Source of the DNA: Toxoplasma gondii ME49
Lineage: Eukaryota > Apicomplexa > Conoidasida > Eucoccidiorida > Sarcocystidae
Direction: 5' to 3'
Length of the DNA: 64,000 bases
NCBI RefSeq assembly: GCF_000006565.2
Contig: NC_031478.1
Coordinates: 6,286,212-6,350,211, forward strand
How positions within the stretch are numbered: position 1 is the first letter of the stretch; each line of letters starts with the position of its first letter. The notes beneath the pieces were generated by a model. That model saw only the letters and a list, made by a program, of their open reading frames with translations, made no database searches and had not been told where the DNA came from. The translations under genes and the position numbers were made by a program. Shown here in pieces: positions 50,248-61,988 of the stretch.

Positions 50248-52122
50248 AAACACCGGGACAACGAGAAGCGAACAGGAGAAGAGCCACAACAGAACCGGAG
50301 ACATCGAGGAAGGAAGCAAACAAGGAGAAGAAAGAAGAGAGTGGAGAGCGAACAAGTAGGGGACGCGGGATCGCGAAAACGAAGAGACACATACACCCTG
50401 CGACACAGCGCGAAGCCGCGGCGAGACACCGACAACTTACGCTTGAATCCGTCTGTCTGCTTTTTCTGGCGCAGTTTCACTCTCGCTCTCTTCCTCGCTG
50501 TTTCGACTTCACCATTTTCCTTTTGTATATCTCGCTACCTCGCCTCCAGCCCCTCCGTTGTCTCCTCTTTTTCTACGCCACCTTTTGTCCTGTCGCTGAT
50601 CTCCTTTCTGTCGCGGCTTCCTCTTCATAAAGCTGCTCCGCTGTCGCCTCCTCGCGACACGGCGATGTGAGCAGTAAGTCGTACACGGTAGAAAACCTGG
50701 GGAATTCGACCTGGAAAGATCCTTCCGTCCAGCGCCTGCCGAAATTGCGAAGGGGAGGCGCTGTTAGAGGGTGTGAGCGTTTCAGCGACTCGTTGAAACT
50801 GCAAACGGTTTCAACTGGGGACCGGAGGTGTACAGACACCCCAGAACAGCTTTGTCCGGCGCCGGTTCCCGGAGAATGGAACGAACAAGGCCAACTTCGT
50901 GTTTTTATTCGTTTCTTCATAGAAAACTTCTCTTTGTTCCGAATCCGAACACTTTAGGAGACTACCACGCTGTTGCAGCGTTGGGTCTTACCATTCCTCC
51001 ACACCATGCAGCATTTGTGTTTCTGCAGCTCGGTGTCTGCGTAGGTGTGCGGATAGGGAAACGCTTGGTAGAGACGCGACGGAACGACACGTGGTCTCCA
51101 GTATTTTTGTTACTTTGGGAATGCGAAGCATTTCTTTCCGTTTTAGGTGTACCTGCGAACGACGCAGTCGATGCAGGTGCTCTGTTTTTAGCACCTGCGT
51201 GTTCATCGCTTTCGGCTTCTGTGCAAACAGTGGCGCCAGCCTTGGGGCAAGCCCCGACTGGCATACGAGAAACCACCGTCAAAAACGGGGAAAACACTTT
51301 GCGCTTCATCTCTCGTCGCTCAAGCGTTCCTCGAGGGCACAGTCGACATGCCGCAGCGGAGAGAAAACGCGCTTTTTCTCGTCTACGCTAAATGTACAGA
51401 AGCTATAGGCAACGGTAGAAATTGAACAAATTATGTCCGTTGTGCTCCAGGCGAAATTAGAACTGAGACTTGTGAATTGAGACTTGTGCAAGTTGCCAAA
51501 ACAGGTCACTCCCTCGTCGAGACGGGAGGCAGTCAGTTGGTGGGATGAGATCCTTGGAACGTTGTATCTTCTGGAAAGACTACACATTTTAAAAATCGTC
51601 GGAAGGAGGAAGAGACGGAGAGTCACTGTTCTGAAATGCTACTAGAGCAAAAGCCTCTATCTCACACCGCTTTTCTGAATCTCTCTTGTTCTCCGTGTCT
51701 TGACGGAAGATCTCCTCTGCCAAAAGGCTCGGTCGAAACACAACTCTTTCTTCTCCTTTCACCGTTTCCACCGCTCTGATCGGTTCTTTCCGTTTCTCAA
51801 AAAAGGAATTGCATCTTCTTCATTCCTTTCTGCGCCCCTCTTTCAGCCTGTGCTTTCTCTGTCCTACACTCACTTTTTCCTTCCACGGACACTGCATGTC
51901 TTCTCTTCCTGTCGCTTTTCTCTCCCTGTGTCTCCTCTCCTCCTTTTCTTCTCGTTCGCTCTTCCTGTTTCTTTATTTCCCTTTATTTCTCTCTTTCCTT
52001 CTCCTCGTCTCATTCCTTTTCTCTTCCTCCCTCTCTCCCTCTTTCTTGTTCTTCTTCGTTTTCTCCGGCTGTCTCTCGGTGCCGCCTCTCAGTAGTGCTT
52101 CTCTCGCTCGTGCGCGCCTTCT
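50248..52122. other. Intergenic, no supported gene
   Basis: This lies between the tentative small gene and the J-protein 3' end. A + frame at 50667-50957 and another at 50828-51391 are open but start without ATG or have no motif. 51700-52110 is a C/T-rich block on the + strand lying just 3' of the J-protein gene. Confidence 0.4.
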
Positions 52123-55100
52123 TTACCGTTTGTGGAGGAGTCTGAGAACGACTCGAATGACTGCGTTGATGAGTCGGTCGAGCAGCTTGAGCTTCACCCG
52201 CAGAAGAAACACGTTCCAAACCGCTCGAGCTGTCACCTTGACTTGTTCCCAAAGGCCTCGAACTACGGGCGAGGAGACAGACTGTCTGCGGCGTATGCGG
52301 CCTTTGTCTCCTTCCGACAGCGGCGACCGGCCTTCACCCCTTCCCGCTTCCGGACCCGCGCCGAGCATCTCCTCGAAAAGACGCTGGAAAGGGTGGCGCT
52401 GTGAAGCGCCTGGGTCGAAGAACGGGGAGTGGGCGCCGCGCCGGCCCAGCGTGTGGAAGAAATCTGCATGCGCAGACACACCGGAGGCCGAAATAAAACC
52501 AAGACCCTGGTTTCGCGGCGAGGTGGCACATCAAAGAGCCTTCCCGCACGCCACAGGCACTGCGCAGGCGAAGACGCGCAACGCTTTAGAGAAACACGGA
52601 ACTGTCTGCATAGCGACGCATGCACTGATATGCATCGGCACTTAACACAAACACGATTGTACGTCTGCAGCTTCAGAGCGATGTCGTTGTGCAGGCCGTC
52701 AACGTGAGGCTCTCCTTCAGATCTCGGAAAAGAAGTGAAAGGCAAATGAACTCAGGGAGGGAGGGGACCCAAAGATGCGCCTCACACGCAACACGCGCAA
52801 AGTGTCGAGACAGCGAACGCGCCGCCGCAGGCGCGCCGCAGAAATGTGGGTTTTCCTTCGAGGCCAAAAGCCGAGAGCTGCAAGAATTATCCGAAGAACA
52901 TCGCCACGTTCCTTCTGCCGCAGACACCCGAAAGCGAAGAGCCGCAGCAACGCGTGCGCTTGAACGCGACGAGAGACAAACGAATCTCCAGAGACAGAAG
53001 ACACAGCACTCTTCGATGCGAATCTCCCTCCTCGCCTCCCCCCCCCGACTCAAATGCCACCCCAAAAAAGCAATTTGTTCCTCCGAAGGCTTCCAAAATT
53101 GCTTCTACAGGCCTCGCACTTTCATACGTTTCATCGAGACGCACTTCCAGCTTCTTGGTGAGGGTCCAGGTCGCGTTCTGCCACCTCCTGCTCAACTCGA
53201 CCATTCGAGAAGCGCCGAGTTATCACCGTCTGTTCGACGACGCGCCCGCCCCGCTGGATGATGTTGGTCGTCCGCGACGTGCTCACCGGGCCCGTCGAGG
53301 CGCCTGAAAAAGAAACGAACTGCATGCGTTCAGAAGAATTTTAGGGGATATTCAAAGTGAAAAGAGCAAACTGCACGCGTTTACCGACGTCTACCGATTT
53401 CACTGTTTCGGTGTCCTCTGACCCCTGATTCGAAGGGAGAGCTCATTCACCTGCAGTTTTTCTCCAGTCTCCCGCACACACAACGGAGAGACTATACATC
53501 GATTTCTGCGTACCTGGGGAAGGTCCTCCTTCCCAGCCAAAGGGATTTCGTCGAGGGTCCACACCGCCGGCAGGTCCGCCCATTCCTGGAATCGTCGCAG
53601 CAGGAGCCAAAGAAAAAACTAGGGCCACAAACTACCGAGCGCTTTCCCCTGAGAAACCAACGAGGTCCTTTGAAGAGTGTTGCATTCTTGAAGAAACGAG
53701 ACTCAACAAAGGATATAGGAGTTTACAGCGGCTTTGTTCCTACCCCCTCAACGGCCCCTCAAATGAACTTCGAGGACGCCCCCGCTTGCCTCTGCATACG
53801 CTGAAACGTGTGTGTATACGCCCGAGTATATTTTGTGCAGCGCGAACGCAGTGCAGCTAGGACTGCTTGTCCGATTCTAGCGCACCTGACCGCCTGAGCA
53901 TCTCATCGAAATCTCTGTCGTCCATGAAAAAAGGACTCCGGGAAGCTCGCCGACCCATCGGATCACGCGCTTGCTCGCGCAGAGCCTGTGCCAACCAATC
54001 CTGGATGTTTAGCCCTCCAAAAACCTCGCGAAAGAGTCTCTCCGCCTCCTCCTGAGAGACATGTTGAGTCCTGAACCCGCCACCGGGGCCTGCAGACGGC
54101 AAACATTCAGCAGGAAAACATGAACAAGAAAGAGGGAATCTCGGAAGAGACAAGCAGGGGGAAACTGAGAGACGAGAAGAGCGCAAACGAAGCAAGACTG
54201 GAAAAAAAGCACAAAGGCAGAATGGTGGAGAGTCGAAGAACAGTCAAGACCGAAGCCACGACGCTTGGAGATGTCCGGGCTGTTCCCTCTCGCAAGCAGT
54301 TGAACGCAAAGGCCGCATTCTCCTCAGACGCCAGTGCTTAAAAGCTATCATCCACAGAGACACGCGTAACAGAAAGAGAAGGAACTAACCGGAAACAACA
54401 GAAGGGACAGGAAACCCGCGTCAGAAGGCTGAGAGAAAACACAAAGACTTCAAATCTGAACGCAGGTGCCTCCTCGCACAAAACCGGGCGCGACCCCAAA
54501 CTCGACGAACTCCACCTCTCCTGTCTGTCTGGACTTCATGTTTTTCGGAACTGGAAGATTCGAAAACGAGAGGAGACCGGAGAAGCAATCGACATAAAAG
54601 TCTGCTCGTCTCCCAGGTCTGCCTGCTCTCGAGCTGAGCAACACGTGGTGCACGCTAGCCAGAAGGTAGCTGTATCGCATAACGCAAGTCGTAGTCTGAA
54701 CAATCTAGGTACTGCAACATCTCTGTTTATTCGATTTGAGTGGTGCAGTTCTGTATCGGGAATCCCTTGCACAGAGACCCTATCTGCTTATCCTGTGGTA
54801 AATGGAATGTCTCCCGTGACCGAAACTCGACTGAAAGAACTGCATGCGTTTCCCAAAAACTCTCACCAAATGGATATCCCTGCGGACCGTGGGAGCCGGG
54901 CCCGCCGCCCGGCCCGCCTGAGAAGCCTTGATGAAATCCCGAGGCTCCGAATTGCCGCATGGCGTCGTACTGCTGTCTCTTCTCGGAATTCGAAAGTGTC
55001 TGATATGCCTCGCTGACGAGGCGAAACTGAGCTTCCGCTTGCTGGCGGTTGTCGGGGTTTCTGAGGACCGGAGACACCGAGACAGAGGCTCCCTGTGCAT

Positions 55101-57180
55101 GCTTTCTTCTTGTGGACCGACGGCAGAAGCGTCGTGTAAACCCTCAACAGGGGAAGACTATCCACGAAAGACGGCACATGTCACGGGGGCAGACAGGAGC
55201 AGCAATGCAGAGAAAGGTCGAAGACTGCTGGGGTGCGGAAACGAGGGTACAAGGAAGAGACAGAAGGCGACTGACATGGATATCTAGCCGCAGTCTCACT
55301 GGAGTGGCCGACAGAGGTAAGTCAACAGGTATACAAAACCAGTAAGATAACATTACACCGGAACAGCAGTAAACAAACAGATCATGGGTTATCGTGCATT
55401 AAAGACTAGATGTTCGGACTCCTGGTCTAGATACTGAACGTCTATCCCACCACAGTAAATAGTTCTGAGAAGAGCTTACATAACGGTACCTTTTCACTCA
55501 CTCAAAGTGCAAGAAACAGGATTCTCTTGAAAGACTCCGTCTGTCCATACCAAAATGACATGTCTGGAGGCTTCAGACATTCGACTGCTTCAACCCCAAG
55601 CGAGCACGGAGAAAAGACCCGCAGCTCTTCTCAAACTCTATAATTTCTGTTTCCCTGTTAGTAATACACTTGAGGAACAACGGGTTCTAACCTGGCATTC
55701 CTTTAGCAGAGACATTTAACTTGCATGAATCCCAGGAACTGCATGCGCAACATAATTCCGAGTTCGTCAGTAGTACACTGAAAACAGCTACGGGATTCTA
55801 ACCTCGTTTTATCATCCGAGAAAAAGTCGATCTACGTATATGCTAGGAAGTGGATTCGCCCTCAACGTCTGGGATGTCTTACCTATCAGGATGCCATTTG
55901 AGCGCGAGTTTCCGATAGGCTTTCTTGATTTCGTCAGTCCCTGCATCTTTCTTCACGCCGAGAACCTCATAAAAATCCTTCTCTTCTGGTTTGGACGCAC
56001 TCCCCCCAGCGAGGAAACGCCGGAACGAGGCGTGGGCAGGGAAATCCGAGGGGAAAGCTGAGGGGAGACGCGCGACCGAGAAAATGAGTCTGGGAAGCGG
56101 TCCGGCATGACCCTTATAAGCCAGAGAAGAGAGAGAGACCGATGAGTAAGACCGCGAGACAGACATGTCCGCGGAGGCCAGAGACGTTGCGGCCTGATGA
56201 TGTGGAGAGAACCGTTTCAGAAAAAAAAGAGCGTCGCAGGACTGTATATATCCTAAATCGCGTTTCGTGCGCTGCAGATCCGCGCCAGCCAGAATCGTTC
56301 TCGGCTTGCATTCAAGGCCCGCAGCCAGTTGCGTCTTTGCTTCAGTCTTGGGGCCACGCTCTCTCGACAGGGAACATTCTCCATGATTCGCTTGTGTATG
56401 TGATGGGGTTATATCCCTTGAAAGCGAACAGGCCGAGAGATCCGTTGGAGAACAGACAGAAGAAAAGGGGGACTTCCGTCCGCTCCCGGACCCCAAGAGA
56501 GACTGTCTTTGCGATGCCGAACAAAGTCCATACGCCAGGTTCCGCGCCGACCTATGGCCAAGCGCGCAGTCAGGAGAGAAAGCAAATCCCCGCAGGGCGA
56601 GGAAGGGTCTTGGGCAGAAGAGGAAGGAAGGGGGGATATAGTTTTGGATGGAAAGAGCAGGCGACTGCGAAGCCAAGGGGTCAGCAGACAGGGAGCGAGA
56701 GGACGGAGTGGCGGGGAGAGTGGGATTCAGAGGAGAAACTCTGTTTAAAAGCATCGAGGACCTGCAAGCAGATCCGCCGGTAAGAAGGCCGAACATGGGC
56801 GGCGTAGCGATACAAAGAGACTTCGACAGAGCAGGAAAAACAGAGAGGCCAGGAGAGTCGGAGGAACAGCATTCACGGAGACAGTCGCGTCCGTTTGACT
56901 GGACGCACGGAGGGTCACTGGGGTGCGGCGGCGAACGGAGGCGGGCAGATGTAGTGCCAGACGGCGACGAGAAGGTTCGACGGTGAAAAGAAACGGGAAA
57001 CACGAAAGAGCCTGCCGGCAGAGCATCCGCATTCGCTGCCGAGAAACCTGGCCAGAGTTTGCTCCGACGAAATGTCTGCGCCACCCTCCGGCGAGATCCG
57101 CCGGTATTCAGAAAGACCATCGCTGCCTGGGGAAAGCCCTGACGCATCGCGGTGTCCAGACACTCGGACGCGCACAGCAT
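52123..57180 (-). CDS. J-domain (Hsp40/DnaJ) co-chaperone, possibly organellar
   Basis: J proteins stimulate Hsp70 ATPase and deliver substrates. Exons in transcript order: 57180-55883, 55060-54867, 54089-53886, 53585-53514, 53303-53145, 52463-52123; all phases agree, giving 755 residues. The frame stays open to 57345, but only through GTG, so I take the ATG at 57180. The J domain starts near residue 402 ([20 protein letters not shown]), with HPD at about 430-432 split from the next exon by an intron. A Gly/Pro linker follows, then helical [18 protein letters not shown] and a DNAJB6-like strand region ([19 protein letters not shown]). The last 40 residues are a hydrophobic, Arg/Lys-rich amphipathic tail ([17 protein letters not shown]). 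The 400-residue N-terminal extension is rich in Arg, Ser and Phe with no acidic start, which suits an organelle presequence; targeting is inferred. Confidence 0.86.
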
Positions 57181-60100
57181 TCGTCGACTGCTGTGGACAC
57201 CTGGTCTAGGCTTGCAGGCGGCAAGGTGGTCACGTAATGGCTGCAGAGGAAGCGACGGGAATTCGCGAGGGAGGGAAGACTGGGGAAATACGGAGGAGGC
57301 GGTAACAGGATCGTGCAGACCCGTCACAGGTGAAGTGTCTTCCACGGAAAAAAACGACAGTCACTGGGACGGAGTGTAGAGAAAGTCAGGTGTGCAGAGC
57401 TGTTGTGAGCGCGAAGCAATAGGGGAAACGATACGTTATGGGACAGAAGAAGAAAGCAGGCACAATCCGCAGGGTAAGAGCCGAATGGCTGTACAGCCAC
57501 CCTTCTTTTGATCGTAAAGTTCTGACAAGGCGGATGGTTCCGCCATTGCCACCAAATCTGGAGTGAAAAGTAAAGGCGCAAACTACGTGTACGGTGACAT
57601 GCGAGAAGCGCTCAGTCACGTCCTTCAACAGTCGACATCTTTAATGTCTCGCTTCCTCTTCAGCTTCTACAGCTGGAACAACGGCCTTCTTTTCTCCAAC
57701 CATTCGTGATATGCCTTCGACGTTTGTCAGTGTCCTTTGTTCATACTGTTCTGATCAGTTCACCGTTCTGATCAAACGAGGGTTGCCCAGGAAAAGGAAT
57801 CCCTTGAAGCACCCTCACGCAGCCCGTCTCGTCTGTCCAGCACGCGGTTTTTGCCGAGAGTTCCCCCCCTTCCCTGCATCGAAGTGCGGACGTCTTCCGA
57901 ATGAGTTGGTCTGACAAGTCTTCTGCTGCAAAGACGACATCCTATGCAACCCAGGTCGCAATTTCCTTGTGTTGGTAGTTATTTTGTTGGCGGTATGGCT
58001 CGCTTGTCCGCGTGATTCCCAGTGGAACTCGTTCTACCTAAAATCGTCGGGTTGAGACGGGGCTGGTGGTACCTTTCTAATCGTGTCTCGTCAAGCACAG
58101 AAACAAAACGGCACGCGGGATGGACACGGACCAGGGAGATGTCAGGCCAGAACATGGGGACAACGATACAGAAAACTGCAGCAAACACAGCGGCGACCTG
58201 TGTCGATTGTCGACGTAGAAAAAGAGGTGGGCAAAGAACGCAGTAGACTGAAACTGCACTCGGTTCTCGACAGGAGGCTGACGTGCGACGGAGTTAAGAC
58301 CTTCAAGCTTTCTGTACTCAAGAGACTGCAAGCAGAACTGGATGTGCCTCGTGATAAATTAAACACAACACGGAAAGCTGTAGCGGTGACGCATATAGCA
58401 ACGGGAGATGTTCTACGGAGGGACTGCTGCGGGCGGACCTTCAAAACCAGCACGTCGATGTGACAGAGAAAAGCGTTCCACGGGGCCGGCTTTTCGAGCG
58501 CCCAGGAGGGGTACGAGACACTTGTCGAACCTCATCGCCCACAAAAAGCAGAGCAAAACAATACAAGGAAAGACAGAAAATAGGGTCGCAGCAAACTGCA
58601 TACGAGAAAAGGAAGCTGCGACGAAAGAGCACCACGTTCTTCTCGACGGAAAACCGAAGCACGGGTATTCTGCAACTCCCCCGCGTGAGACAGGCGAACC
58701 GCTTTTTTTGCAATTTCAGGACACACGCACGCATTGAAGGCAATATGCACGGACGAGGAGTTCTTTCTCTGTGTTAGCAACTATCACTGACTCCAGGAAG
58801 CTATATGTGTCGCCAAAAACTCAACTGCCTACGGTATATGTAATGTACATCTAGGCGACCGCAAACTCGGCAAACTGCTTCGCGGCAGTTAACAAGCCTG
58901 TTAATGACGTGAGACACAAGCACGAGCACTTGGGTATTGGCACCATTTTTGCTGTTTGAGAATCACTCTTCGCTCATCGTTAGTATCACGAAGCAGATAT
59001 CGCGTGCTGTGAACATTCTGTAGTAGAAGAGGGGAAATGGACGCCATGCGCTGGTTTAATCTTCTTACAGTTCAGGGCACGGCGGGTCGGTGACACGGAA
59101 GAGAACCAAAGACGAAGGAGCAGCTGGGAAGACTGCTAACACTATTATGTCGTGTCTTGGCACTCTATAAAGCGTGTTTTTTAGTGCAACTTGTTTCATG
59201 CAGACTGCTTCGATTCTTCAACGTCTGCAAACTAGACTTCAGAAAAGCCCTCTGCGGTACCTTCCGTCCGTCTGTGCCTGGCGGCGGGGTAAGATTTTGC
59301 GAGCCGAATGCAGCCGTTCCCAGCCCTTTATCTGTTTTCAGCTAATTGGGGTACAGCAGCAGGCCTGTACGCCAGCTCTCCACTTCGTCCCAGTCCTTCA
59401 GTTGAGCTCGTGTCATCATTGCGCCGCATGTGCAAAACGCCCGTGCGGGGTAATACTTTCATATTGGTTGACGTATCCTTGATCCAGTGTCTACTGGTCA
59501 CAAATTGGGGGGGTCGGGGGGAGTGATGAACAGGCTTATACAAGTGTCTGGCGTCAGTAATTCAGGCGCTGACATGCTTCACGGGTTGCTGCGAGCCCAC
59601 AATTCGACTGGCTTTCGGGGGTTCGAGGAAAGTTGAATCCATCAACTTTGCTACATTTTACCGTTTCAGCAATACAAAAGGTGAATTGGCATTCGAGAAC
59701 GCTGTGCAGCGGGTACTGTATTCGGTTACAGCAATGTGGGCATGTCCTTCAAGCCGTCTCCCGACCATAGCTTGTACATCTCCGTGGTGCTTTGACACCA
59801 CCAAGCGTTGCACACCCAACAGAGCTGAAGGGTATTTCGGCGCACGGACGTATCAAGGGCTTTCACATGCATATTCCCGCCACACTAAAAAGACAACCAG
59901 ACACAGCAACATGCGCATTTTAAACCCACTTTCCGGCTCGAGGCACGCAACGCTCTCAGGGCAACTTCTCCGAAGCCACTCCAACAACACTTCGCCGCGC
60001 AGTGCAAGAGCAGAGCAATGCTAAAGCGCGTGGCAACAACCATGGCAACGAAACCCTTTCTGACTTATACAGCACCGTTTTCCGCTCAAGGCTTCTGCGC

Positions 60101-60928
60101 GCATCATGCTAAACATGCATCTAGGCATATACCCACCAATGTTTCACGAGCACTCGCACAAGAAATTCCCACGCAGATTCCTGTGCGACGTTCTGTGGGG
60201 GAAATTCACGCACTAGTCAGTGACATTCAGATCCCTCCTGCCGACGTCGGACGGACCCACCTCGTACCCCCCGCAGATGAGACGCTGATCCAAATCCCGA
60301 ATCAGCAGAGTGGGTCATGACACCCAAAGTCGTAGATCGCAAACGGACAAATCCACCATCAAACCTGCCGATGAACAGTAAAGCTGTCCATGGTGTCCGG
60401 AGCATTTCCAAACGAATACAAACACTCAGAGTATGTCAAATCGTCCGACAGTCTCACTGCGCATGAGGATCCGCCGCCGTCGACACACAGATCGATTTTC
60501 TACCGAGTTATTTCTCGATTGCAGACTGTCATATTCCCGGAAAGGTACGCAGAATCGTCTCCGCCTCTTACCTCGTTTGGTGACTAACGCGGTTCCCTAT
60601 CACGGCAGAAAATGTCGGATCTGGGCGCGCCCGGCTCCACTTCTTTCGCTCGAAGCTTGTATTGGCACCTGTCACTGAGTGCCTTCTTGCAGAACTCTCG
60701 CGAACACCTACTGGGTTCGCCGCTCTACCTGCCGGGCTTAACCAAAATTGCCACCCCCGTACTTTGCTGGAAAGCTGCTGTGCGTGGGTCTGTCCACGAT
60801 GCCGCAAGCAGAGGTGTTTTCGCCACCAGGTGTAAGCAACTAAAATGCCCACCGGCAAAACTGTTGCTTCGAGCATGTTTTGCCAACTCCTGTGTACCCT
60901 GTGAGAGTACGAATTCGTCATCCAAAAT
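57181..60928. other. Intergenic, no supported gene
   Basis: Base composition becomes more even and frames are short. The most protein-like frame is 58083-58463 (+), but it starts at GTG and has no motif or clear splice sites. The right part abuts the 3' end of the unrecognised gene that follows. Confidence 0.4.
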
Positions 60929-61988
60929 CTAAAGCAGCCCACTTCCCGTTCCTTCATCAACTGACGAACCAACAGAGGGGGAGTAAGACGTTCGCAGATG
61001 CCCACCTCCTTCGCCTTTGTCCTTCTTCACGCTTGATACCGTACTCGCTGTCGACGGCAAAAAGGCTGGTTTCTCGGAAAGTCCGACTGCGCGAACGCCC
61101 TCACCAGGTGGCGAACTCCCCTGGGAGGTTGAAGAGTCGATGTACGGTTCATGCTGATCCTCGGACGCATCTGACGGCTCTGCAGACGACACACTGACGC
61201 TGTCATCTTCGCCCCAATCACCGATTTGTTTCAGAGATCGAAGCTTGATGCAGAAACGAACGCGCCGCGCCACGTCGGAAGACAGTGAATTCCGTGCTGG
61301 AAGAATCGCACCTTCCGTCCCATTTTCAAACCCGTCAAAACACTCAGTAAGCTGTGGTAACGGTGGAGGGTCCTCAGATTCAGGTCGTGAAAGCGGATAA
61401 CAATAGCGTGGAAAGTCATTAGTATACACGGAAGCGCCTGTAGACGAGCTACACCTCAGTGACAGCCACGGTGGGACAGGCGGACGTGGCCGAGGTCCGG
61501 TCACTCGGTGCGCTTCCGATGTCGTCAGTCCGTCATCAGCACGGCAAACTTTCTCCTGACTGGAACCGCTTCCGTCATCCTTGGAAGGGGGAAGGTCTTG
61601 TCCATGCAGAGCCGGTAAAGTTGCGCAAGTTGTGGCAGCATAAAAGAATGGTGAAGCACCCGGAGAGATCGTCGCGGCTAAGGAGGGCTTGGAAGCAAAT
61701 CCATTGCCTCCTTTCTGGAGAAAAGCCACAGTCGCACAGGACGGAGAAAAAAGTCCACATCTACTTCACAAGGCTCTCTCGCACGTTCATGTGTGGAAAA
61801 CTAGAAGTCAGCAGCATGCGGACCACCTGTGGGACATGTACGGCAAATGGTGTTGAAGATACATATACAAAGTGAAACGTTGATTCCACTTTATAACTCC
61901 AAAGACGTCCTTACTTCACGGGCTAGTCGCCGCAGCCGACGAACAGGAGTTCGACTCGCCTTGATGGATTGCAAAGAAACTGCAGAGT
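60929..61988 (-). CDS. 3' end of an unrecognised gene (5' part not placed)
   Basis: Exon 61714-60929 is a 261-codon frame plus stop with no internal Met, so it must be spliced to something upstream. It has a strong acceptor (GGCTTTTCTCCAG). A good donor (GAA/GTAAGG) at 61915 closes an upstream exon, 61988-61915, in matching phase; it reads SAVSLQSIKASRTPVRRLRR. The product is Ser/Pro-rich with short charged segments (DVARRVRFCIKLRSLKQIGD, then an acidic SVSVSSAEPSDASEDQ) and looks mostly disordered. The frame with a true ATG at 62822 (-) could be an earlier exon, but I could not connect it. No family recognised. Confidence 0.5.

Noticed and set aside
58083..58463. 126-codon + frame with mixed charged composition
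   Set aside because: It starts at GTG, and the antisense frame is equally open; no motif decides between them.
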